From NCBI RefSeq assembly GCF_029871245.1, contig NZ_SSON01000059.1, positions 59,176 through 123,175 on the forward strand: a stretch of DNA of 64,000 nucleotides, written 5' to 3'. A model generated the notes under the pieces. That model saw nothing but the letters and a program-made list of their open reading frames with translations. It had not been told where the DNA came from and did not search any database. The stretch comes from Pseudomonas sp. BN102 (lineage in GTDB: Bacteria > Pseudomonadota > Gammaproteobacteria > Pseudomonadales > Pseudomonadaceae). Positions 1 to 8,532 of this stretch are shown one piece after another (the first letter of the stretch is position 1; every line of letters starts with the position of its first letter). The position numbers and the translations under genes are program-made.

Positions 1-1480
1 GGCCATCCGCACCTACCTGCGCAAGACCATAGGTCCCGGCTACAACGCCGAACTGGTGGACGCCTTCATCGAGCATGGCCGCGAGGCGCTGCACTTTCTC
101 GAAACCCACACGGACCTGGCCTACGCCCTGCGTCCCTTCTCGCCGGACTACTACCCGCTGGAGGAAGGCGCTACCGACCGTGGCCGCGCGCTGGAGATGG
201 TGGAGTACGACGGCCGACGCTTGGGTGAGCGCTTCAAGGACCTTCGCCGGCCGCCGGAAGGCATGCTGCTGTTTGGCGGCATGATGGTGAACCGCGTCGA
301 TATCCAGCACTTCCTCAGCGTCCGTCGCTCGCCCAGGTCGCTCTGGCATTGCCTGAAGCTGCTGGCCCGCTACGGCCGGGACCGCCTTGGCTACGACCGC
401 GGCACGCGCCTCACCGTGGGCAATGCCTTGATCGCCCGCCTGGCCACCACCGCCTTCGCCAAGGGCGTCGAGCTGTGGCTGAATTGTGGCGCCGATTCGC
501 TGATCCTCGACCAGGGCTGCGTCTGCGGCGTGCGGGTACGCAAGGAAGGCCGGTTGCTCCACCTGCACGCTCGCGCCGGCGTGGTCTGCGCCATGGGCGG
601 CTTCGCCGCCGGCGAGCAGGCCGCGCAGTTCCGCCCGGACACCGGCAGCGACCACCTGACCATGTCGCCGGCGACCAACGATGGCGCCGCCCTGGCTCTG
701 GGCGCCGAAGTCGACGCGGCCACCGGCCAAGGCATGGCGGCCAACTTCTTCTGGGCGCCGGTTTCGCAGTTGCGTCGGCCCGGCGGGGAGCTGGAGCGCT
801 TCCCCCACCTGGTCACCGACCGCGCCAAGCCGGGGATCATCGCGGTGAACCGCGCGGGCCGGCGCTTCACCAACGAGGCGAACTCCTACCATAGCTTCGT
901 CCAGGCCATGCAGCGGGAAGGCAATTCGCCCTGCTGGCTGATCTGCGATGCCGAGGCCATGGGCCGTTACGGCATGGGCCTGGCGCGACCGAGCCCGGTG
1001 GACAACAGCGCCCTGATCGACGCCGGCTACCTGTTCCGCGCCGATACCCCGGAGCAGCTGGCCCGCGCCCTTGGCGTCGACCCGCAAGGCCTTGCCGCCA
1101 CCCTGGCGCGCCACAACGAGGATGCCCGCGCTGGCCAGGACCGCCAGTTCGGCAAGGGCGCCACCAGCTACAACCAGTCCCTGGGCGATCCGCATCACCA
1201 ACCCAACCCCTGCCTGGCGCCGCTCATCACGGCCCCCTGGTACGCCATCCGCCTGCATACCGGCGACCTGGGCTCGGCGCGCGGCCTGCTGACCGACGCC
1301 AACGCCAACGTGCTCGACCGCCGGGGCGCCCCCATCGCCGGCCTCTATGCCGCCGGTAACGACATGAACTCGATCATGGACGGCACCTATCCCGGCCCCG
1401 GCATCACCATCGGCCCGGGCCTGACCTTCGGCTACCTGGCCGCCTGCCATGCCGCCAAACACCTGCAATCCCAATGCTGA
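1..1480 (+). CDS. KstD-like FAD-dependent dehydrogenase, paralog 1 (5' end outside window)
   Basis: The reading frame is open from base 2 with no start, so the gene begins before the window; 492 residues are visible. The first visible codons align with residues about 75-95 of the two full-length paralogs at 1816 and 13288, so the N-terminal FAD-binding Rossmann motif is missing only because of the window edge. The C-terminal end keeps the family pattern YPGPG followed by TIGPGLTFGY, and an internal NEANSYHSF. In 3-ketosteroid delta1-dehydrogenases the Y-x3-G pair assists enolisation of the ketone substrate and a Tyr in the second motif takes part in hydride transfer. It is the first gene of an operon: the NIPSNAP gene follows after 9 bases. 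Substrate unknown; a cyclic ketone acid is my inference. Family assignment is firm, function is not. Confidence 0.85.
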   Translation, partial: AIRTYLRKTIGPGYNAELVDAFIEHGREALHFLETHTDLAYALRPFSPDYYPLEEGATDRGRALEMVEYDGRRLGERFKDLRRPPEGMLLFGGMMVNRVDIQHFLSVRRSPRSLWHCLKLLARYGRDRLGYDRGTRLTVGNALIARLATTAFAKGVELWLNCGADSLILDQGCVCGVRVRKEGRLLHLHARAGVVCAMGGFAAGEQAAQFRPDTGSDHLTMSPATNDGAALALGAEVDAATGQGMAANFFWAPVSQLRRPGGELERFPHLVTDRAKPGIIAVNRAGRRFTNEANSYHSFVQAMQREGNSPCWLICDAEAMGRYGMGLARPSPVDNSALIDAGYLFRADTPEQLARALGVDPQGLAATLARHNEDARAGQDRQFGKGATSYNQSLGDPHHQPNPCLAPLITAPWYAIRLHTGDLGSARGLLTDANANVLDRRGAPIAGLYAAGNDMNSIMDGTYPGPGITIGPGLTFGYLAACHAAKHLQSQC

Positions 1481-1489
1481 GGAATCCCC

Positions 1490-1810
1490 ATGTATTACGA
1501 ACTGCGCACCTACACCATCAAGCCCACCAGGCTGGCCGACTGGCTGGCGCTGTACCGCAGCCACTGCCTGGAACTGCAGACTGAGCACCTGGGCAAGCTG
1601 GTAGGTTTCTTCACCACCGAGTTCGGCGAGGCCAACCAGGTGGTGCACATCTGGGCCTACGAGAGCCTCGACGATCGCGCCGAGCGGCGCGCGAAGATGG
1701 CGGCGGACCCGCGCTGGGCCGAGTTCGGCCGCCTGAACAAGGAGTTGGATGCCGTGGTGCATCTCGAGTCGCGCCTGATGCGCCCCACCGCCTTCTCGCC
1801 GCTGCAGTGA
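1490..1810 (+). CDS. NIPSNAP family protein
   Basis: A 106-residue dimeric alpha/beta-barrel type protein that begins MYYELRTYTIKP and contains the typical VHIWAYESLDDRAERRAKM stretch of NIPSNAP proteins. AGGAA lies just upstream of the ATG. Stand-alone NIPSNAP proteins often sit in catabolic operons, but no general reaction is established for them. It lies between two KstD-like dehydrogenases, 9 bases after the first, and its stop codon TGA lies within a GTGA that could be an alternative start of the second. This placement suggests a helper role on the same substrate, for example binding or isomerising a reactive intermediate. No catalytic residue can be assigned from sequence. Confidence 0.88.
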   Translation: MYYELRTYTIKPTRLADWLALYRSHCLELQTEHLGKLVGFFTTEFGEANQVVHIWAYESLDDRAERRAKMAADPRWAEFGRLNKELDAVVHLESRLMRPTAFSPLQ

Positions 1811-1815
1811 GCGCC

Positions 1816-3546
1816 ATGACCGAACACCACTGCGACGTGCTGGTGATCGGCTCCGGCGCCTCCGGCCTGGCGGCGGCGGTCACCGCTGCCCACCAGGGCC
1901 TGAAGGTTCTGGTGGCGGAGAAGTCCGGCCAGTTCGGCGGGACCAGCGCCTGGTCCGGCGGCTGGCTGTGGATACCGCGCAACCCGCTGGCCCGGGCCGA
2001 GGGCCTGGAAGATTCGGAGCAGGCGGTGGAAAGCTATCTGCGTACCGAACTGGGCGTGGAGCAACTGGACGAGCGCCTGCGAGCCTTCCTTCGCCGCGGC
2101 CCGGAAATGGTGGAGTTCTTCCAGAACCACACCCATGTGCAGTTCTATTCGGGCAGCCGCATGCCGGACATGCATGACTCGCCCGGGGCTGTGAATGGCG
2201 GGCGCTCCCTCTGCGCCTTGCCCTTCGACGGTCGCCAGCTCGGGGCCTGGCTCGATACCCTGCGCCCGCCGCTGGACCTGATCAGCCTGGGCGGCATGGG
2301 CATAGCCGGCGGCGCCGACCTGGCACATTTCCTCGATGCCAGCCGCTCGCCGCGCGCGGCCCTATACGTCGCCGGCCGCCTACTGCGGCACTGGCGCGAC
2401 CGTCTGCTGCATGGCCGTGGCCTGCACCTGGTCAACGGCAATGCCCTGGTGGCGCGTCTGCTGCGCAGCGCCCTGGACCTGGGCGTGGGCCTGGAAGCCA
2501 ATGCACCGGCCCTGGCGCTGCTGCGCGAAGGCGAACGGGTGGTGGGCGCGGAACTGGAACTGGCTGGCAAGCGGGCAAAGGTCAGGGCGAGCCGTGGCGT
2601 GGTGCTGGCTTGCGGCGGCTTTTCCCATGACCCGCAACGCATCGGCGAGCTGTTCGGCCACAGGCATCTTTCCGCCGCGCCGCCGACCAACACGGGCGAC
2701 GGCCTACGCCTGGGTGAAGCGGTCGGCGCCCGGGTCGCCGCCGATCTCGCCAGCCCCGCCGCCTGGGCGCCGGTCTCGCGGGTGCCGCGGGCAGACGGCA
2801 GCATCAGCGGCTTCCCGCACCTGATGGAACGCGCCAAGCCGGGATTCATCGCCGTGCTCCGCAACGGCCGACGCTTCACCAACGAGGCCGATTCCTACCA
2901 TGACTTCATGAATGCACTGTTCAACGCGACACCAGCCGGGGAAGAACCGGCTGCCTGGCTGATCTGCGACCACCGCGCGCAACGCCGCTACGGCATCGGC
3001 TGGGCCCGGCCCTTTCCCTTCCCCAACCGGCCCTATGTGCGCAAAGGCTACCTGCACAAAGCTGAGAACCTGGACGAACTGGCCCGGCAATGCGGCCTGG
3101 ATGGGCGGCAACTGGAGGCGACGGTGGCGGCCTTCAACGCCAACGCCGAGCGCGGCATGGACCCCGAGTTCGGCCGTGGCGCCTCGGCCTACAACCGCGC
3201 CCAGGGCGAAGCACGGCACGGCCCCAATCCGTCGCTTGGGCCGCTGCGCAAAGGGCCTTTCCATGCGGTGAAACTGGTGCCCGGCAGCCTCGGCACCTTC
3301 GCCGGGCTGCGCACCGACGCCTCGGCGCGAGCGCTGGATAGCCAGGGCGAGGTGATCCCCGGCCTGTATGTGGTGGGCAACGACATGGCCAGCGTCATGG
3401 GTGGGCACTACCCCAGCGGCGGGATCACCCTGGGGCCGGGAATGACCTTCGGCTACCTGGTGGGCCTTGCGCTCGCCGCCGGTGACCTCAGGCCTGCAGG
3501 TAACGCAGCACCGACTCGCAGATCATCTCCTTGTGCCGCGCCTTGA
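1816..3546 (+). CDS. KstD-like FAD-dependent dehydrogenase, paralog 2
   Basis: A flavoprotein of the FAD_binding_2 (fumarate reductase/3-ketosteroid delta1-dehydrogenase) family, 576 residues from the ATG; a GTG at 1807 overlapping the NIPSNAP stop is an alternative. The FAD site is VIGSGASGLAAA near residue 10, followed by GGTSAWSGGWLW. NEADSYHDF and HYPSGG (Tyr near 532, Gly four later) match the ketone-activating residues of KstD. No signal peptide, so probably cytoplasmic; electrons would pass to a quinone or another acceptor. The last 59 bases overlap the 3' end of the convergent TetR gene, so the C-terminal 20 or so residues look like run-through beyond the usual family end. Likely translated with the two upstream genes. 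Confidence 0.87.
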   Translation: MTEHHCDVLVIGSGASGLAAAVTAAHQGLKVLVAEKSGQFGGTSAWSGGWLWIPRNPLARAEGLEDSEQAVESYLRTELGVEQLDERLRAFLRRGPEMVEFFQNHTHVQFYSGSRMPDMHDSPGAVNGGRSLCALPFDGRQLGAWLDTLRPPLDLISLGGMGIAGGADLAHFLDASRSPRAALYVAGRLLRHWRDRLLHGRGLHLVNGNALVARLLRSALDLGVGLEANAPALALLREGERVVGAELELAGKRAKVRASRGVVLACGGFSHDPQRIGELFGHRHLSAAPPTNTGDGLRLGEAVGARVAADLASPAAWAPVSRVPRADGSISGFPHLMERAKPGFIAVLRNGRRFTNEADSYHDFMNALFNATPAGEEPAAWLICDHRAQRRYGIGWARPFPFPNRPYVRKGYLHKAENLDELARQCGLDGRQLEATVAAFNANAERGMDPEFGRGASAYNRAQGEARHGPNPSLGPLRKGPFHAVKLVPGSLGTFAGLRTDASARALDSQGEVIPGLYVVGNDMASVMGGHYPSGGITLGPGMTFGYLVGLALAAGDLRPAGNAAPTRRSSPCAAP

Positions 3547-4156
3547 CCTGCTCGTCGGTGAGGTCGATCTGGAAGATCTCGCCGAAGGTATTGCGGTTGG
3601 AGACACGGTAGAAGCAGAACGAGCTGATCAGCAGGTGCAGGTCCAGGGCGTTCAGGCCGGGGCGGAACACCCCCTCGGCCTCGCCGCGGCGGAGGATCTC
3701 GCCGAGGGCGTCGAGGACGGTGGTGCTCATGGAGCGGATGGCGGTGGACTGCTTGACGTATTCGCCATGGTGGATGTTCTCGATGCTGACGATGCGCACG
3801 AAATCCACGTTGCGGTCGTGGTGGTCGAAAGTGAACTCCACCAGGCGGCGGATGGCTTCGCGGGGTTCCAGCTCGGCCAGGTGCAGCTTGCCTTCGGTGC
3901 TGCGGATGTCGCCGTAGAGCTTCTCCAGCACTTCGACGTAGAGCTGCTCCTTGCTGCCGAAGTAGTAGTAGATCATTCGCTTGGAGGTCTGCATGCGCTC
4001 GGCGATGGCGTCCACCCGGGCGCCGGAAAGGCCCTGCTGGACGAACTCGGCGACGGCCGCCTGGAGGATGTTCTCGCGGGTTTTCTCCGGATTGTTCTTG
4101 CGCCCTTTGCGGGGAGCCTCTGCGGGCAGGTCTTGGAGTTCGGCGGTAATGGTCAT
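3488..4156 (-). CDS. TetR family transcriptional regulator
   Basis: A 222-residue repressor-type protein. The N-terminal helix-turn-helix is clear: NPEKTRENILQAAVAEF, then GARVDAIAERMQTSKRMIYY and YFGSKEQLY, about residues 22-75. The C-terminal ligand-binding half is all helical and resembles the TetR_C domain of aromatic-acid sensors, but no ligand can be read from sequence. I chose the ATG at 4156 because the upstream extension has no family similarity. It lies 97 bases downstream of quiC on the same strand, with a 10-bp hairpin between them, and convergent with the FAD dehydrogenase. A role controlling quiC or the dehydrogenase operon is inferred from position only. Confidence 0.9.
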   Translation of the reverse strand: MTITAELQDLPAEAPRKGRKNNPEKTRENILQAAVAEFVQQGLSGARVDAIAERMQTSKRMIYYYFGSKEQLYVEVLEKLYGDIRSTEGKLHLAELEPREAIRRLVEFTFDHHDRNVDFVRIVSIENIHHGEYVKQSTAIRSMSTTVLDALGEILRRGEAEGVFRPGLNALDLHLLISSFCFYRVSNRNTFGEIFQIDLTDEQVKARHKEMICESVLRYLQA

Positions 4157-4212
4157 CTTGGGCTCACGGCCAGCGGAAACTGGATCGATTATGGGCTGGG
4201 CGGCGGCCGTTA

Positions 4213-4245
4213 GGAAGCCTGGCGCGGGCACCGCACCAGGCTTCC
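4213..4245 (-). terminator. hairpin after quiC
   Basis: Perfect 10-bp inverted repeat GGAAGCCTGG / CCAGGCTTCC with a 13-base loop, 8 bases beyond the quiC stop codon. No T-run follows, so it is either a weak terminator or an RNA 3'-end stabiliser between quiC and the TetR gene. Confidence 0.5.
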
Positions 4246-4252
4246 CCGCGGT

Positions 4253-6163
4253 CTACAGCCTGGCCTTGGCGGCGGCACCGCTGCGCGCCTTGGCCATGGC
4301 CGCCAGGCGCACCGCGACGTTGGCCGCGCCGTAGCCGGCATAGCCGTTCTTGCGCTGCAGGATCTCGAAGAAGAAGCGACCCTCGAACGGCTCGGTATAG
4401 ACGTGGAACAGTTCGCCGCCCTGGGTATCGCGGTCGTAAAGCACGTTGTAGTAGGCCAGTTCGCTGAGGAACTCGTCGTCGAAGTCGAAGCGCGCCGCCA
4501 GGTCGTCGTAATAGTTCAGCGGGATGTCCAGCAGTGGCACGCCGGCATCCTTGGCGCGGCTCACCTCGGCGAAGATGTCCTCGCAGGCGAAGGCGATATG
4601 GTGGGCGCCCGAGCCGCGATAGCTGGACAGCGCGTGGGAGATGGCGGTGTTGCGGTTCTCCGAGACGTTAAGCGGCAGGCGGATGCTGCTGCAGCGGCTG
4701 CGGATGGCACGGCTCTTCACCAGGCCGTAGGGGTCGGGCAACACCACTTCGTCATCGGCTTCGAAGTCCAGCACGCTCTTGTAGAACAGCACCCAGTTAT
4801 CCAGGCCGTCGGCCGGCAGGGCCATGGCCATATGGTCGATGCGCTGCAGCTTGCCGCCCTGGCTGGCCTTGGGGTCGAGGATGAAGTCGCTGTCATAGAT
4901 GGTCTGGCCCGCGGGCGCCTGCTCCACCAGGTAGATCAGGCTGCCGTCCGGCGCGCGCACAGCCGGGATTTCCCGCTCGTTGGGCCCCACCAGGCCGCGA
5001 TAGGGCTGGCCCTTGAACTCGCGGGCGCGCTCCAGGGCACTGGCGCTGTCCTTCACCCGCAGCGCCGTGGCGCAGAGCGACGGGCCATGGGCTTCGAAGT
5101 AGCCATGGGCGAAGGAATAGGGTTCGGCGTTAAGGACGATATTGATGTCGCCCTGGCACAGCAGGCTCACTGCCTTGGAACGGTGCTGGCCGGCGCGGGC
5201 GAAGCCCAGACACTCCAGCCAGCCGGCGAGCTTGGCGCCCTGGGCCTCGTCCACGGCGAACTCGAGGAACTCCACGCCGTCGTAGCGGCTGGCCGGCGGC
5301 GGCGAGAAGAGGATGTCGAGGTTGGCCGGAGGCGTTGGGTCCTTGGCCAGCAGCTTGCGAGTCTTCTCTTCCAGGTACAGCAGCGAGCGCAGACCGTCGG
5401 CGGCATTGCCCCGCGGTGGCGCGGCGCGGAAGCCGTCGTTGAAGATCTCCAGCGACAGTGGACCGCTGTAGCCGCTGCGGATGATGGGCGCGAGGAAGCC
5501 CGGCAGGTCGAACTCACCCTGGCCGGGGAAGCAGCGGAAATGCCGGCTCCACTCCAGCACGTCCATGGCCAGCAGCGGCGCGTCGGCCATTTGCACGAAG
5601 AAGATCTTGTCGCCGGGAATCTCGGCGATGCCGCTCGGATCGCCCTTGATCGACAGGGTGTGGAAGCTGTCCAGCAGCACGCCCAGGGCCGGATGGTCGG
5701 CTTGGCGCACCAGGTTCCATACCTGCTGCCAGCTGTTCACGTGACGGCCCCAGGCCAGGGCCTCGTAGCCGATGCGCAGGTTGCGCGCGCCGGCGCGCTC
5801 GGCCAGCAGGCGCAGGTCATCGACGAGGATTTCCTCATCCGCCAGGGCGTCGGGCTGGACGTTGCTGCACACCAGCACCAGGTCGGTGCCCAGTTCCTGC
5901 ATCAGGTCGAACTTGCGCTCGGCGCGGTCGAGATTCTTCTGCAGGCGATCACGGCGGCAGCCTTCGAAGTCGCGAAAGGGCTGGAACAGTGTGATGGCGA
6001 TACCGAGGTCGGCGCACATCTGGCGGATTTCGCGGGGGCTGCCGTCGTAGTACAGCAGGTCGTTCTCGAAGATCTCGACACCGTCGAAACCGGCGGCGGC
6101 GATGGCCTCGAGTTTTTCCGGCAGGGTACCGCTCAGGGAGACGGTGGCAATGGAACGCTGCAT
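4253..6163 (-). CDS. quiC: 3-dehydroshikimate dehydratase, fused to an HPPD-like domain
   Basis: Converts 3-dehydroshikimate to protocatechuate, linking quinate and shikimate use to the pca pathway. The 636 residues form two domains. Residues 1-280 are a TIM barrel of the sugar-phosphate-isomerase type; the metal ligands Glu134, Asp165, Gln191 and Glu239 are all present (in YEALAW, LLDSFHTL, FVQMADA, LSLEIF) at the positions reported for Pseudomonas putida QuiC1. Residues about 290-636 resemble 4-hydroxyphenylpyruvate dioxygenase and keep a 2-His-1-Glu site (RIDHMAMAL, GAHHIAFA, GRFFFEILQ). Start is ATG with AAGGAG upstream. The role of the second domain in this family is not settled. A separate gene at 9460 encodes only a barrel of the first kind. 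Confidence 0.93.
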   Translation of the reverse strand: MQRSIATVSLSGTLPEKLEAIAAAGFDGVEIFENDLLYYDGSPREIRQMCADLGIAITLFQPFRDFEGCRRDRLQKNLDRAERKFDLMQELGTDLVLVCSNVQPDALADEEILVDDLRLLAERAGARNLRIGYEALAWGRHVNSWQQVWNLVRQADHPALGVLLDSFHTLSIKGDPSGIAEIPGDKIFFVQMADAPLLAMDVLEWSRHFRCFPGQGEFDLPGFLAPIIRSGYSGPLSLEIFNDGFRAAPPRGNAADGLRSLLYLEEKTRKLLAKDPTPPANLDILFSPPPASRYDGVEFLEFAVDEAQGAKLAGWLECLGFARAGQHRSKAVSLLCQGDINIVLNAEPYSFAHGYFEAHGPSLCATALRVKDSASALERAREFKGQPYRGLVGPNEREIPAVRAPDGSLIYLVEQAPAGQTIYDSDFILDPKASQGGKLQRIDHMAMALPADGLDNWVLFYKSVLDFEADDEVVLPDPYGLVKSRAIRSRCSSIRLPLNVSENRNTAISHALSSYRGSGAHHIAFACEDIFAEVSRAKDAGVPLLDIPLNYYDDLAARFDFDDEFLSELAYYNVLYDRDTQGGELFHVYTEPFEGRFFFEILQRKNGYAGYGAANVAVRLAAMAKARSGAAAKARL

Positions 6164-6235
6164 GCTTCAGCTCCTTGTGGGTGGGCGCCGGCTCTGCGGT
6201 CAGCGGCAAGAACAGGTTGGTGCGGCGGATAACCT

Positions 6236-6331
6236 GTGGGGGCGAATTCATTCGCTAAGGGCAGCGCAGCTGCCCCCACGAACATCGATTGCCGAACCTT
6301 CGGTCCGGTCAGCGAATGAATTCGCCCCCAC
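6236..6331. repeat. composite palindromic element, copy 1
   Basis: Starts GTGGGGGCGAATTCATTCGC and ends with its inverse. Inside are GGGCAGCGCAGCTGCCC and a diverged second hairpin (CCGAACCTTCGG). Hairpin order B then A on the plus strand. Lies upstream of quiC. Confidence 0.9.
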
Positions 6332-6427
6332 AAAAGAAGCCCGAAAGTCTTGTTTCCGTGGCTGGATTGATTATTCGCGCGTAAAGTCAGCGCAGCAATT
6401 CACAATGTACGAACCAGTTAGTTTTGT

Positions 6428-6461
6428 GTTCGATTAACGAACAAAAGGCCGGTTATCGAAT
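6428..6461. promoter_or_regulatory. predicted double PcaR box before the MFS gene
   Basis: GTTCGATTAACGAAC at 6428-6442 closely matches the P. putida PcaR site GTTCGATAATCGCAC. After a 4-base spacer comes GGCCGGTTATCGAAT (6447-6461), 13 of 15 identical to one of the boxes before pcaR. The two-box, 4-base-spacer layout is the same as at pcaI, pcaK and pcaR in this window. About 465 bases of leader separate it from the MFS start codon. Confidence 0.65.
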
Positions 6462-6925
6462 TGACGCTTTTTCGATCACTGCGCAACATGAACCCCAGGT
6501 TGCAGGCAACCGACCGGACGGCATCACTGCCAGCCCAGTCATCTGGAAGGCCCTGCGCTAGCACGCCAAGCGTCACGACACATAACAATTTCAAGAAACG
6601 GGTACCTGCTCATGCTCGCACTCAACGTTCTACCAGCCTGCACTCCCCCTTCCCGCTCTCCTTCTGCAGCGTCGCCGGTCATTTCGACCCAGGTGCGCAG
6701 TCCGCGTGCCGCCGCGCCGCACTCCGAATAACCCGGGCTTCCTCGGCGCTCCGGCGCAGCAACCCGGTCAACCGGCCGCCAGCCACCTTCAAGGACGATC
6801 CGCCAGCCCTGGCGCAGATCGCCCCTTCGCACACCGCCACAACGGCGTAGCGAGAAGGAAATGGCACCCGAGACGAGTCGAAGACCGACTGGCGAACCAG
6901 TCACAGAACGGAAGGCAAAACAACA
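6443..6925 (+). other. long leader region before the MFS gene
   Basis: No convincing gene. A 39-codon ORF from 6612 starts ML after CAAGAAACGGG, in the same place as the better small ORF at 11563, but its residue make-up (Pro/Ser/Ala/Arg) is not protein-like. Short stretches (CCCAGGTT, CAAGAAA) recur in the leader before the OprD gene, so the two regions look like diverged copies. Confidence 0.4.
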
Positions 6926-8263
6926 ATGATCCAGTCTCAAACCGCCCGCATCGCTCCTGATCCCGCCCTCCACCAGGGCGGCATGTTCGGCAAGGTCCGC
7001 AGCGCCATGGCCGTCGGCAAGATGCGCTGGGGCATGCTCGCCCTGGTGTTCTTCGCCACCACCCTGAACTACATCGACCGTGCCGCCCTCGGCGTGATGC
7101 AGCCCATCCTTGCCGAGAAGATGAGCTGGACGGCGATGGACTACGCCAACATCAACTTCTGGTTCCAGGTCGGCTACGCCATTGGCTTCGTGCTGCAGGG
7201 CCGCTTTATCGACAAGGTCGGCGTCAAGCGCGCCTTCTTCCTCGCCGTGCTCCTCTGGAGCTTCGCCACCGGCGCCCACGGCCTGGCCACCTCGGCTGCC
7301 GGTTTCATGGTCTGCCGCTTCATCCTCGGCCTGACCGAAGCCGCCAACTACCCGGCCTGCGTGAAGACCACCCGCCTCTGGTTCCCGGCCGGCGAACGCG
7401 CCCTGGCCGCCGGCATCTTCAACGCCGGCACCAACGTCGGCGCCATGGTCACCCCCGCCCTGCTGCCGCTGATCCTCAGCGTCTGGGGCTGGCAGGCCGC
7501 TTTCATCGGCATGGGCTGCCTGGGCGTGATCTGGCTGGTGTTCTGGTCGCTCAACTACTTCAACCCGGACGAGCATCCGAAGGTGAAGCAGTCCGAACTG
7601 GACTACATCAACCAGGCCGTCGAGCCCGAGCCGGTCAAGGTGCCCTTCTCCCGCATCCTGCGCATGCGCGGCACCTGGGCCTTCGCCCTGGCCTACTCGA
7701 TCACCGCGCCGGTGTTCTGGTTCTACCTCTACTGGCTGCCGCCCTTCCTCAACCAGCAGTACAACCTGGGCATCAGCGTGACCCAGATGGGCATCCCGCT
7801 GATGCTGATCTGGCTGACCGCCGACTTCGGCAGTGTGGGGGGCGGCATCCTCAGCTCCTGGCTGATCGGCCGTGGCGTCAAATCCACCACCGCACGCCTG
7901 TCCTCAATGCTGATCTTCGCCTGCACCATAGTCGGCGTGGTCTTCGCCGCCAACGCCAGCGGCCTGTGGGTCGCCGTACTGGCCATCGCCCTGGCAGTGG
8001 GTGCCCACCAGGCCTGGACCGCCAACATCTGGAGCCTGGTGATGGACTACACGCCCAAGCACCTGATGAGCACCGTGTTCGGCTTCGGCGGCATGTGCGC
8101 CGCGATCGGCGGCATGTTCATGACCCAGATAGTCGGCGGCGTGCTGACGGCCACCAATAACAACTACGCCGTGCTCTTCACCATGATCCCGGCCATGTAC
8201 TTCATCGCCCTCACCTGGCTGTACTTCATGGCCCCGCGCAAGATCGAGCAGGCCGAAGGCTGA
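6926..8263 (+). CDS. MFS transporter, anion:cation symporter (ACS) type
   Basis: A 445-residue inner-membrane carrier with about 12 hydrophobic segments. NYIDRAALGVMQP in the first segment and the EAANYPACVKTTRLWFP stretch after segment 4 are typical of the ACS family (hexuronate, galactarate and phthalate carriers). It therefore imports an organic anion. GGAAGG lies 11 bases before the ATG. The gene is flanked by quiC and the EamA/TIM-barrel genes and carries a predicted double PcaR box about 480 bases upstream, so a hydroaromatic acid such as quinate, shikimate or dehydroshikimate is a reasonable guess. The substrate cannot be read from the sequence. A strong hairpin without a T-run follows the stop. 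Confidence 0.9.
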   Translation: MIQSQTARIAPDPALHQGGMFGKVRSAMAVGKMRWGMLALVFFATTLNYIDRAALGVMQPILAEKMSWTAMDYANINFWFQVGYAIGFVLQGRFIDKVGVKRAFFLAVLLWSFATGAHGLATSAAGFMVCRFILGLTEAANYPACVKTTRLWFPAGERALAAGIFNAGTNVGAMVTPALLPLILSVWGWQAAFIGMGCLGVIWLVFWSLNYFNPDEHPKVKQSELDYINQAVEPEPVKVPFSRILRMRGTWAFALAYSITAPVFWFYLYWLPPFLNQQYNLGISVTQMGIPLMLIWLTADFGSVGGGILSSWLIGRGVKSTTARLSSMLIFACTIVGVVFAANASGLWVAVLAIALAVGAHQAWTANIWSLVMDYTPKHLMSTVFGFGGMCAAIGGMFMTQIVGGVLTATNNNYAVLFTMIPAMYFIALTWLYFMAPRKIEQAEG

Positions 8264-8272
8264 TTCACCCTC

Positions 8273-8296
8273 GCGGAGGCCCGTCCGGGCCTCCGC
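8273..8296 (+). terminator. hairpin after the MFS gene
   Basis: Perfect 10-bp stem GCGGAGGCCC / GGGCCTCCGC with loop GTCC, 10 bases after the stop codon. No T-run; C-rich sequence follows. Probably marks the transcript end. Confidence 0.5.
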
Positions 8297-8351
8297 CCCC
8301 CTCCTCCGCGTCACCCTCGCTTAACCCCCGGTCTCTCCAGAACACGCATCT

Positions 8352-8368
8352 GTGGGTGCGAATTCATA
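8352..8368. repeat. fragment of the composite palindromic element
   Basis: GTGGGTGCGAATTCATA, a diverged left end only, 120 bases before a minimal copy. Confidence 0.5.
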
Positions 8369-8487
8369 CGAGAAAGCTCTGCCTCGCAGGCCTTTTTGGC
8401 AGGTCTGAGCCAGTAAACATCCACGTCTGAGGATCCTGGATTTGCCTCAAGCACCCGTGGAGGGAGCGGGATGGGCAGCCTTCCCAT

Positions 8488-8513
8488 GTGGGGGCGAATT
8501 CATTCGCCCCCAC
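8488..8513. repeat. minimal copy of the palindromic element (26 bp)
   Basis: The two terminal arms GTGGGGGCGAATTC and CGCCCCCAC are fused with no internal hairpins. It lies 20 bases after the EamA stop codon. It looks like a deletion between the arms. Confidence 0.75.
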
Positions 8514-8532
8514 AAAGAAATCCCGCCGTATC

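Noticed and set aside
4403..6232. 609-codon plus-strand ORF opposite quiC
   Set aside because: Shadow of quiC, whose catalytic residues are all in place on the minus strand.
6461..6850. 129-codon ORF in the leader before the MFS gene
   Set aside because: No ribosome site and residue make-up unlike a protein (Ser, Arg, Pro, Ala rich); overlaps the second PcaR-type box end.
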